64,000 nt of DNA. Source: Pseudomonas ekonensis (lineage in GTDB: Bacteria > Pseudomonadota > Gammaproteobacteria > Pseudomonadales > Pseudomonadaceae). The DNA lies in contig NZ_JAHSTS010000002.1 in the NCBI RefSeq assembly GCF_019145435.1, positions 1,770,001-1,834,000 on the forward strand, in the 5' to 3' direction. Under the pieces are notes generated by a model. The model was given only the letters and a program-made list of their open reading frames with translations. It had not been told where the DNA came from and made no database searches. Below, one piece after another: positions 28,749 through 35,827 of this stretch (position 1 is the stretch's first letter; the number at the start of each line of letters is the position of its first letter). The position numbers and the translations under genes were made by a program.

Positions 28749-30419
28749 ATGCGCATCATGGCGTCCTTGCTGTTTCTCGGTCTCAGTTGCACGGCCCTCG
28801 CCGACACCCTGCCCAGCTTCCTCAACAGCAACGAAACCATCCGCAACCTGCCGGTGCCCAACCTGCCGGCCGACGCCTACCGCCCCAGCGCCGCGCCGTT
28901 GCAGGTGCCCGAGCCTGGCGCCGCGGCTGCGCAACCGTTGATGATGGGCACAAAGCTCCATTTGAAGACCGTGCAGATCGAAGGCGGCACGCTCTACCCG
29001 CTGAACGAACTGGCGGCCATCTACCAGCCCCTGATCGGCCGCGAATCCAGCCTGGCCGACCTGATCGAAGCGACCCGCAGCATCACCCGCCGCTACCAGC
29101 AGGACGGCTACCTGCTGTCCTACGCCTTCCTGCCGCAGCAGACCTTCGACGACGGCGTGGCGCGGGTGGTGCTGGTGGAAGGCTACGTGCGCGACGTGCA
29201 GGTGCAGGGCGACATCGGCCGGGTCAAGGCCCTGCTCGACCGGCTGGCGGCCAAGATCCAGGCCGAGCGCCCGCTGACCCGCAAGACCTTCGAACGCTAC
29301 ACCACCCTGATGACCCGCATCCCCGGCGTCACCCTGCAGGCCCAGGTGCCTCCGCCCGGCACCACCGACGGCGCCACCACGCTGCTGGCCCAGGCCAGCC
29401 GCAAGCCGTTCACCAGCACCCTGAGCACCACCGAGGACAACCGCAACGGCACCCAGGCCCTGCTCGGCGTCAGCAGCAACTCGCAGACCTCGATGGGCGA
29501 ACAGCTGACCCTCAGCGGCCTGTTTCCGCCGGGGGACGACCACGAGCATTACTACCGCGCGGACTACAGCCAGTTCATCGACGACGAAGGCTCGCAACTG
29601 AACCTGTCCGCCTCGCGCTACCGCGCCGACCCCGGCACCAACGTGCTGCTGGCCAACGGCCTGCAACTCAAGCCGCACCGCGAGAACGACCGCTACTCCT
29701 TCGGCTTCAGCCTGCCGCTGATCGCTTCGCCCAACGAACTGCTGACCGCCGGCTCGCGCCTGTACGCGGTCAACGACAAGACCCGCTACAAGGTCATCGG
29801 CTACCCGCTGAGCGTCGAAGAACGCACCGACATCCGCGCCCTCGCCTTCGAAAGCGACTGGCGCAAGGCCGACGCCCGGCAACTGCGGATCCTCAGCGGC
29901 GGCGTCTACCAGGGCTTCGACAGCATGGGCGCCCACACCAACAACGACGCCATCGACCTGAGCTTCTTCCGCCTGCGGCTGTCCGGGGTGCAGAGCGACA
30001 AGTTCCTCGACAACTGGCAGGGCGTGGCGTCGGCGGCGCTGTACTGGAGCGACGACACCTTGCCCGACAGCGAACGGGCGGTGTTCGGCGGCCAGAACTT
30101 CGGCCGCGGCTACCCCGACGACCAGGCCTCCGGCGACAAGGGCTGGGGCGTGGCCTACGAGATCAACTACAGCTTCAACCGCGAGGGCAACTGGGTGCGC
30201 ATCCTGCAGCCGTACGTGGTGCTGGACCGCTCGCGCAGCTGGTTCAACCGCTTGCCGGTGCAGGCCAACAGCCTGTCGTCGGCGGCGCTCGGGCTCAGGT
30301 TCGGCGACGCGAAGTACTACAACATCGCCCTGGAGGCAGCCAAGCCGATGTCGGACGAGGCGCTGGACACCTTCAACCGGCGGATGCGGTACAGCATCAG
30401 TTTCAGTTATCAGCTGTAG
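28749..30419 (+). CDS. TpsB/FhaC-type outer-membrane transporter (ShlB/HecB family)
   Basis: 556-residue outer-membrane protein of the two-partner-secretion transporter family. An 18-residue signal peptide ends CTALA-D. A linker is followed by a POTRA domain (about residues 70-155, KTVQIEGGTLYPLNELAAI) and a 16-strand barrel region. The conserved loop-6 arginine motif appears as FGRGY near residues 451-455, and the C-terminal strand ends SFSYQL. Such proteins export one dedicated passenger across the outer membrane. No TpsA-like gene is adjacent; the upstream partner is the repetitive lipoprotein. The ATG at 28749 follows GGAG at six or seven bases. Confidence 0.85.
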   Translation: MRIMASLLFLGLSCTALADTLPSFLNSNETIRNLPVPNLPADAYRPSAAPLQVPEPGAAAAQPLMMGTKLHLKTVQIEGGTLYPLNELAAIYQPLIGRESSLADLIEATRSITRRYQQDGYLLSYAFLPQQTFDDGVARVVLVEGYVRDVQVQGDIGRVKALLDRLAAKIQAERPLTRKTFERYTTLMTRIPGVTLQAQVPPPGTTDGATTLLAQASRKPFTSTLSTTEDNRNGTQALLGVSSNSQTSMGEQLTLSGLFPPGDDHEHYYRADYSQFIDDEGSQLNLSASRYRADPGTNVLLANGLQLKPHRENDRYSFGFSLPLIASPNELLTAGSRLYAVNDKTRYKVIGYPLSVEERTDIRALAFESDWRKADARQLRILSGGVYQGFDSMGAHTNNDAIDLSFFRLRLSGVQSDKFLDNWQGVASAALYWSDDTLPDSERAVFGGQNFGRGYPDDQASGDKGWGVAYEINYSFNREGNWVRILQPYVVLDRSRSWFNRLPVQANSLSSAALGLRFGDAKYYNIALEAAKPMSDEALDTFNRRMRYSISFSYQL

Positions 30420-30422
30420 GTT

Positions 30423-30702
30423 GGTTTTCACAGGGGATTGAGGTGGTCAGAGAGAGACTGGTCGGCTGGCAGGCCGTCATCGCCAGCAGGCTGGTTCCCA
30501 CAGGGAATTGAGGTGATCTGGGAGGGATTGGTCGGCTGTCAGGCCGCCATCGCTGGCAAGCCAGCTCCCACAGGGATTGAGGTGGTCTGGGAGGGATTGG
30601 TCGGCTGGCAGGCCGCCATCGCCAGCAGGCTGGCTCCTACAGTGGGATTGGGTGCACTCAGGGAGGGGTTGGTCGGCTGTCAGGCCGCCATCGCGTGCTC
30701 TT
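30423..30702 (+). repeat. Tandem REP-containing array, copy A
   Basis: About four imperfect units of roughly 73 bp. Each contains CACAGGGATTGAGGTGGTCT, GGGATTGGTCGGCTGGCAGG and a REP core (CCATCGCCAGCAGGCTGGCT). The last unit is degenerate. A matching array lies at 40791. Short frames across it are repeat-derived and not credible genes. Confidence 0.85.
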
Positions 30703-31060
30703 CAAAAGGCCGAGTGTCAGCTCGCCTCGCTTTTGATCTTGATCTGCCGGCCCCTTCGGAAGGCTGAGTGGAGGGGTTCATCCGGGGGTGGGCGCGCAGC
30801 GCCGTTTGGCGCAGCCAAACACATCGGAAGGAGGTGCAGCGAAGCAAACCGTAGCCGATGCCCCCGGATGAATCCCGGAGCGAAGGAACCCCGAGCCTCA
30901 GCGAGGGGCCGAACGCCGGGGCCCAGACCTTTTGGTTACTTTTGGGGCGTCTGCCAAAAGTGACCCGCCGTAAGGGCGGAACCGCCAGAGGCAGCACCCG
31001 CAGCAACGGATATACACACAAAACAACCCACAACCTGGTCGGCCCAGAGGCCGCCAAGGC
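30703..31060 (+). repeat. Dispersed Pseudomonas repeat, copy A
   Basis: A non-coding element of about 281 bp (30703-30983) is nearly identical to 41081-41360: I count about five differences by eye. Both copies have the same orientation and the same REP array in front. It contains the 8-bp inverted repeat ACTTTTGG / CCAAAAGT and then CCGCC-GTAA-GGGCGG. A further 33-base match (31028-31060) follows a diverged spacer. Confidence 0.9.
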
Positions 31061-31069
31061 TAAAGGGTC

Positions 31070-31097
31070 AAAAGGCCAAAAGGCCAAAAGGCCAAAG
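31070..31097. repeat. AAAAGGCC tandem octamer
   Basis: Three and a half copies of AAAAGGCC end two bases before the stop codon of the receiver gene. They are prone to slippage, but being outside the coding sequence they cannot phase-vary it. Confidence 0.7.
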
Positions 31098-31098
31098 C

Positions 31099-31506
31099 TC
31101 AAGACACATTCACCTTCGGCTTAGGAAACAAATTATCCAACGTCTCCAACAACCTCACGTGATAGATCGGCTTGCGAAACAGATCCAGCACCTGCAACCG
31201 CAACATGTCGCTGACATCCTCCATGTCCGCATGCCCCGACGTCACGATCACCGGCAAATGCTCGCGGGACGTATGCTCGCGCAGCCGCCGGATCAGCGAC
31301 ATGCCGCTCTCCTCCGGCATCCGCAGGTCGGTGATCACCAAGGCGATGTCGGGATGCCGGGTCAGGTGGTGCAGGGCCAGCTTCACCGACGTCGCGGTGT
31401 GGCAGACAAACCCCTCGCCCTCCAGCAGTTCCGCCAGTTCCAGCAACGCGTCCTCCTCATCGTCAACCAGAAGCAACTGTTGGCGCGGCAAAGAGGAAGC
31501 AGTCAT
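31099..31506 (-). CDS. Stand-alone response-regulator receiver protein
   Basis: 135-residue CheY-like receiver without an output domain. Acidic pocket D15-D16 (LLLVDDEEDA), phosphoacceptor D60 (VITDLRMPEESG), switch threonine/serine in VIVTSGH and lysine in DLFRKPI are all present, so it should be phosphorylatable. The ATG at 31506 has AGGG seven bases upstream; a TTG two codons earlier is less likely. It is the last gene of the minus-strand unit with the two Flp pilins. PprA is a candidate partner kinase. I do not recall an equivalent in the P. aeruginosa tad locus. Confidence 0.85.
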   Translation of the reverse strand: MTASSLPRQQLLLVDDEEDALLELAELLEGEGFVCHTATSVKLALHHLTRHPDIALVITDLRMPEESGMSLIRRLREHTSREHLPVIVTSGHADMEDVSDMLRLQVLDLFRKPIYHVRLLETLDNLFPKPKVNVS

Positions 31507-31575
31507 GGGCAATCCCTGAAAGGCAAAAGGTGGAACCGAGTGTAGCGGGGCATTCGCCGCAGGCGACCGGTCCGG

Positions 31576-31788
31576 CTACGGCGTCTGCACCGGAGCGGTC
31601 TGTGCCGCGCCGCCCAGCGCCACCAGGATGTTGTTGAAGATCGCCAGCACCCGGCCCCCCACGGGGGTCACGAACACCACGACCACCACCGCCACCATCG
31701 CCACGACAATCGCGTACTCGATGGCCGACGCCGCATCGGTGCGGGCCAGAAACAGACGCACACGCATCATCAGGTATTCAAGAAACAT
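31576..31788 (-). CDS. flp: Flp type IVb pilin 1
   Basis: 70-residue Flp-family prepilin. A short leader ends before ASAIEYAIVVAMVAVVVVVF, the hydrophobic assembly helix with Glu at +5 and Tyr at +6. The residue before the expected cleavage site is alanine (A19, TDA-ASAIEY) rather than the canonical glycine. The ATG has AGGAG upstream. It is paired with a second, more canonical pilin gene upstream on the same strand; the two mature helices are almost identical while leader and tail differ. Confidence 0.88.
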   Translation of the reverse strand: MFLEYLMMRVRLFLARTDAASAIEYAIVVAMVAVVVVVFVTPVGGRVLAIFNNILVALGGAAQTAPVQTP

Positions 31789-31892
31789 GATCGTTCTCCT
31801 TCCGACACCGGGGACCCGGTCGCTTGGGCAATGCCTGCACGCGCCCTTTCAAGGGCCGCGGGCAGGCACCGACGAGAACAGGGGGCATTCGC

Positions 31893-32111
31893 TCAAGGGA
31901 TCGTCGGACGGGTCACCGCAGCGCCGCCGAGGGACGTCAGGACAGCGTTGAAGATGCCCAGCACCCTGGCGCCGACCGGGGTCACGAACACCACGACGAC
32001 GACCGCCACCATCGCCACCACAATGGCGTACTCGATCGCCGACGCGCCGTCGTCCTTCTTGAAGAACAGCAGGGCCCGGGCCACCAGATAATCAATGATC
32101 ATGCGAAGCAT
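31893..32111 (-). CDS. flp: Flp type IVb pilin 2
   Basis: 72-residue Flp prepilin with a canonical site: KKDDG-ASAIEY, cleavage after G22, Glu at +5 and Tyr at +6, then the hydrophobic helix AIVVAMVAVVVVVF. The prepilin peptidase FppA (42365) should process it. The ATG at 32111 follows AGGAG at seven bases; the frame extends upstream without a better start. It is the first gene of the minus-strand flp unit, divergent from rcpC, and is likely the major pilin. Confidence 0.9.
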   Translation of the reverse strand: MLRMIIDYLVARALLFFKKDDGASAIEYAIVVAMVAVVVVVFVTPVGARVLGIFNAVLTSLGGAAVTRPTIP

Positions 32112-32445
32112 ACGTCCACTCCTTTGCGCGCCTGGCGCCGATTCATGCATCAGCGGCAAAGCCTCCACCGTGCCATTTGAGCATTGCCAACAAAGCCCGG
32201 CGCAACAACTGTAAGAACGGATTAATCACAAAGGATTAATCCGTTCGTGGCACCGCGGATTTCGTCTGTTAATTGGCCGCCGCCCCTACTTTCGTAGGTT
32301 ATTTTCCGGGCAGTAATGGCGTTTTGGCTCGGATCAGCTAGCGTGGAAATAGCCAAATCGTTGCATGTTCATAGCTGCCTGATTGCGAAGTTCCCTTGTT
32401 CAGGAAAGTGCGGGCCAGAGGTGCAGCAGGAAAGGGAGAGCCGTC
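32112..32445. promoter_or_regulatory. Divergent flp / rcpC promoter region with two dyads
   Basis: This 334-base gap separates the pilin unit from the assembly operon. It contains a perfect 12-bp inverted repeat AACGGATTAATC / GATTAATCCGTT (32216-32245, 6-base spacer) and a smaller dyad CCTAC-TTTC-GTAGG (32285-32298). PprB activates the flp-tad genes in P. aeruginosa, so one of these may be its site; the 12-bp dyad could alternatively form a hairpin in an RNA leader. The rcpC start has GGGAG upstream. Confidence 0.6.
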
Positions 32446-33396
32446 ATGAACAGTCGCGTCACCTTGGGCCTTGCGGCCTTGCTTATGCTCGGGGCAATCG
32501 TGGTGGGTTACTGGGGCCTGGTGCTCAGCCGCCAGCCGGCCCCCGTCGCCGAGGCCCCTGCCGCCCCCGCCGCACCGGCGGCCACCGTCGAGAAAACCGT
32601 CGCCGCCGCCGAAGACCAGGCCCGTCAACCGGTGGTGGTGCTGCTGCATGACGTTCCCCCCTTCACACCGCTGACCGCCGCCGACCTTGCCATCGAAAAG
32701 CTGCGCAGCGCGCCGGCCGGCAGCCTGGCCACCCTGGAGCAGGCGGTGGGCCGCATGCCCTGGCGCCACCTGAGCGCCGGCACCTGGCTCAACGAAGACA
32801 GCTTCACCGCCGGCGGCACGCTGGCGCGCATGATCCACCGCGACGAGCGCGCCCTGGCGGTGTCGGTCGATGAGGTGATCGGCGCCGCCGGGCAACTGAT
32901 CCCCGGCGACTACGTCGATGTGTTGCTGTACCTGCGCCAGGACGCCAGCAACCCGCAGCAGTCGGCGCAGACCGTCGTGCCGGCCCTGCGCGTGCTGGGC
33001 GTCGGCGAGCAGTACGGCCTGACCAACGACGGCCAACCCGCCTCGCCGGCCCTGGGCGCCGACGAAAAGCTCAAGCAGGACCAGCGCCGGGTCGCCGCGC
33101 GCACCGTGGTGCTGGCCGTGCCCGAACCCCTGCTGAGCCGGCTGATGCTCGCCACCCAGGTCGGCACCCTGCGCCTGGCGGTGCGCAGCAGCGAAGAACA
33201 GCGCCTGGCCAAGTACTGGGCCGGCGAACACGAGGCGCCGCAACACTTCGACGCCGCCGACAGCCAACTCTTCCAGTTCACCCAACTGGCCCTGGGCAGC
33301 GCGCCGAAACCGCCTCCCGGCGAACACCGCACGGGCAGCCCGCGGGCAGCGGTGGAGATCATCCGCGGCAACCAGATCACCCAACAAACCCCATGA
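32446..33396 (+). CDS. rcpC: Flp pilus assembly protein RcpC/CpaB
   Basis: 316-residue CpaB-family periplasmic protein anchored by an N-terminal TM helix (residues 5-27). A Pro/Ala linker is followed by an SAF-like domain (VVVLLHDVPPFTPLTAADLA) and the RcpC domain with VSVDEVIGAAGQLIPGDYVD. It is thought to stabilise the RcpA secretin. It opens the plus-strand assembly operon of rcpC, rcpA, tadZ, tadA, tadB, tadC, tadD and a DUF3613 gene. Confidence 0.92.
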   Translation: MNSRVTLGLAALLMLGAIVVGYWGLVLSRQPAPVAEAPAAPAAPAATVEKTVAAAEDQARQPVVVLLHDVPPFTPLTAADLAIEKLRSAPAGSLATLEQAVGRMPWRHLSAGTWLNEDSFTAGGTLARMIHRDERALAVSVDEVIGAAGQLIPGDYVDVLLYLRQDASNPQQSAQTVVPALRVLGVGEQYGLTNDGQPASPALGADEKLKQDQRRVAARTVVLAVPEPLLSRLMLATQVGTLRLAVRSSEEQRLAKYWAGEHEAPQHFDAADSQLFQFTQLALGSAPKPPPGEHRTGSPRAAVEIIRGNQITQQTP

Positions 33397-33416
33397 CTGA
33401 GCAAGGATCCAAGTGC

Positions 33417-34640
33417 ATGCAGAGTCGCTTCCGGCCGACGTTCAAAAACGCGCTCACGGCCTTGCTGCTGACCGGGCTGTCGATGGACACCGCCCTGGCG
33501 GCCACCGGCAACTGCGCGAGCCTGGGCCGGTTGCCGCCGGTGATCGAGATCGGTGAAGGGTTGCAGCAGGACATGCAGTCGCCGGTGGCGATCACCCGCC
33601 TGGCCATCGGCGACCCGAAGATCGCCGACGTGCATGCCAATGGCAGTTCCTCGTTCCTGCTCACCGGCATGGCCCCCGGCGCCACCAGCCTGATGGTCTG
33701 GACCGCCTGCGCCAAAGAGCCGCGCCAGAGCATGGTGTTCGTCCAGGGCGCCGCCACCGCCGCCCTGACCAGCGCCGGCGCGCTGCCGTCGGATGACCCG
33801 CAGTTGCCGTCGCAGGTGCAGACCGACATCCGCTTCGTCGAAGTCAGCCGCACCAAGCTCAAGCAGGCCACCGCCTCGCTGATCGGCACCCGCGGCAACT
33901 TCCTGTTCGGTTCTCCCGGCACCCTGCCGCCGGTGGACGGCGTGCCGACGCCGAAACTGCCGGTGGACAACTCGCTGTTCAACTTCTCGTGGATCGGCGG
34001 CAAGACCATGGCGATCATCAACGCCCTGGAAGGCAGCGGCTTCGCCTACACCCTGGCGCGCCCCAGCCTCGTGGCCCTCAACGGCCAGAGCGCGAGCTTC
34101 CTGGCCGGCGGCGAAATCCCCATCCCGGTGCCCAGCTCCGGCAGCGACAGCGTGTCCATCGAGTACAAGGAATTCGGCATCCGCCTGACCCTGACCCCGA
34201 CCATCATCGGCCACGACCGCATCGCCCTGAAGGTCGCGCCGGAAGTCAGCGAACTGGACTTCAGCAACGCCGTGAACATCGCCGGCACCACCGTGCCGGC
34301 CCTGACCATCCGGCGCACCGACACCAGCATTTCCCTGGCCGACGGCGAAAGCTTCGTCATCAGCGGCCTGATCAGCACCACCAACACTTCCCAGGTCGAC
34401 AAGTTTCCGGGCCTGGGCGACATCCCGGTGCTGGGGGCGTTCTTCAAGAGCTCGCAGATCAAGCGCGAAGAGCGCGAACTGCTGATGATCGTCACCCCGC
34501 ACCTGGTGCAGCCGCTGTCGGCGCAGGCGCAGCTGCCGGCGCTGCCGGGGGAGAAACTGCGCAACTACGACCCGAACTTCTACCGCATGTTCTTCCTGGA
34601 AAACGGCAACTTCGACAAGCGCAGCGGGTTATCCCAATGA
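33417..34640 (+). CDS. rcpA: Flp pilus secretin RcpA/CpaC
   Basis: 407-residue secretin forming the outer-membrane pore of the Flp pilus. A signal peptide (MQSRFRPTFKNALTALLLTG onward, ending ALA-A) is followed by the N-terminal pilus-secretin domain (VAITRLAIGDPKIADVHANG) and the C-terminal secretin domain (EFGIRLTLTPTIIG, GESFVISGLIS, FPGLGDIPVLGAFFKS). I prefer ATG 33417 (AAGGA upstream) over ATG 33393, which overlaps the rcpC stop but has no ribosome binding site. Its stop overlaps tadZ by four bases. Confidence 0.92.
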   Translation: MQSRFRPTFKNALTALLLTGLSMDTALAATGNCASLGRLPPVIEIGEGLQQDMQSPVAITRLAIGDPKIADVHANGSSSFLLTGMAPGATSLMVWTACAKEPRQSMVFVQGAATAALTSAGALPSDDPQLPSQVQTDIRFVEVSRTKLKQATASLIGTRGNFLFGSPGTLPPVDGVPTPKLPVDNSLFNFSWIGGKTMAIINALEGSGFAYTLARPSLVALNGQSASFLAGGEIPIPVPSSGSDSVSIEYKEFGIRLTLTPTIIGHDRIALKVAPEVSELDFSNAVNIAGTTVPALTIRRTDTSISLADGESFVISGLISTTNTSQVDKFPGLGDIPVLGAFFKSSQIKREERELLMIVTPHLVQPLSAQAQLPALPGEKLRNYDPNFYRMFFLENGNFDKRSGLSQ

Positions 34641-35827
34641 GCCAGAGCCTGAGCCAGACGTTCCTCGCCATCACCCGCAACAGCACCGACCTGGAATGGC
34701 TGCAGAACGCTCTCGCGCCGCTGGGGCAAGTGGTGAGCGCCGGCGGCGGCAGCCTCGACGAGCTGCTGGCGCTGGTGGACGTCACGTTCGCAAGCCTGGT
34801 GTTCGTCGGCCTCGACCGCGACCACGTGGTGGCCCAGTGCGCCCTGATCGAAGGGGCGCTGGAGGCCAAGCCGATGCTGGCCATCGTCGCCCTCGGCGAC
34901 GGCATGGACAACCAGCTGGTGCTCAACGCCATGCGCGCCGGCGCCCGGGACTTCGTCGCCTACGGCTCGCGCTCGAGCGAGGTCGCCGGGCTGGTGCGGC
35001 GCCTGAGCAAACGCCTGCCCCCGGTGGCGCCGAGCACCCAACTGGGCGGCCTCACGGTGATGTACGGCGTGCAGGGCGGCTCCGACGGCGCGCTGCTGGC
35101 CAACCACATGGCGCTGGTGGTGCAGAAGAGCGGGCAGCAGACGCTGCTGCTGGATCTGGGCCTGCCCCGGGGCGACAGCCTGGCGCTGCTGGGGCTGGAG
35201 AGCTCGTTCCACTTCGGCGACGCCCTGCGCCACCTGCGACGGCTCGACGCCACCCTGATCGACAGCGCCTTCACCAGCGCCGAAGCGGGCCTGCGCATCC
35301 TGGCCTACGCCGACAACGACGAACCGCTGGAAAGCACCAGCGCCGCCGAGCTGTACATGCTGCTCAGCGCCCTGCGCCAGCACTTCCAGCACATCGTGGT
35401 GAACCTCACCGGCCAGCCCGACAGCGAAGCCCTGCGCACCTTCGTCAGCCACTGCGACAAACTGCTGTGGTACACCGACCAGAACGTCCTCGACTGCCGG
35501 CGCAACCTGGCGGTGTACAACCTGTGGCGGGAAAAGGGCATGAAGCTCGACCACGGCCGCCTCCTGATCGACCGCTACCTGAACAACGTCGCGCCGGACT
35601 CGGACACCCTCGGCAAGACCTTCAACCTGGAAGTCATCGCCGTGCTGGCCTTGAGCCCGGAACTGCGCCTGAACGCCAAGAACCAGGGCGTCAGCCTGTT
35701 CGAGCTGGCCCCGCGGGAGAAGCTCACCCAGAGCCTGCGCAGCCTCGGCGAGCGGCTGGCCAAACGCTCCGAAGGCCTTTCCAAACCGAAGGTCACCTGG
35801 TTCGACCGCCTGCGAGGCACCTCATGA
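34637..35827 (+). CDS. tadZ: Flp pilus localisation ATPase-like protein TadZ
   Basis: 396-residue TadZ/CpaE-family protein: an N-terminal receiver-like domain (about residues 1-125) and a ParA/MinD-like domain. The nucleotide loop reads GVQGGSDGALLANH, without the lysines of a Walker A site, so ATP hydrolysis is doubtful. TadZ is thought to mark the cell pole for Tad assembly. Start and stop both overlap neighbours by four bases (ATGA), indicating tight translational coupling with rcpA and tadA. Confidence 0.88.
   Translation: MSQSLSQTFLAITRNSTDLEWLQNALAPLGQVVSAGGGSLDELLALVDVTFASLVFVGLDRDHVVAQCALIEGALEAKPMLAIVALGDGMDNQLVLNAMRAGARDFVAYGSRSSEVAGLVRRLSKRLPPVAPSTQLGGLTVMYGVQGGSDGALLANHMALVVQKSGQQTLLLDLGLPRGDSLALLGLESSFHFGDALRHLRRLDATLIDSAFTSAEAGLRILAYADNDEPLESTSAAELYMLLSALRQHFQHIVVNLTGQPDSEALRTFVSHCDKLLWYTDQNVLDCRRNLAVYNLWREKGMKLDHGRLLIDRYLNNVAPDSDTLGKTFNLEVIAVLALSPELRLNAKNQGVSLFELAPREKLTQSLRSLGERLAKRSEGLSKPKVTWFDRLRGTS

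Noticed and set aside
30577..30963. Frames inside the dispersed repeat that recur at 40895-41350
   Set aside because: They are shared only because the DNA is repeated; composition is not protein-like, the frames have different starts and no ribosome binding site.
30437..31060. CRISPR-like array suggested by regularly spaced repeats
   Set aside because: Units are about 73 bp, imperfect and contiguous with no unique spacers, and contain REP cores; no cas gene is present.
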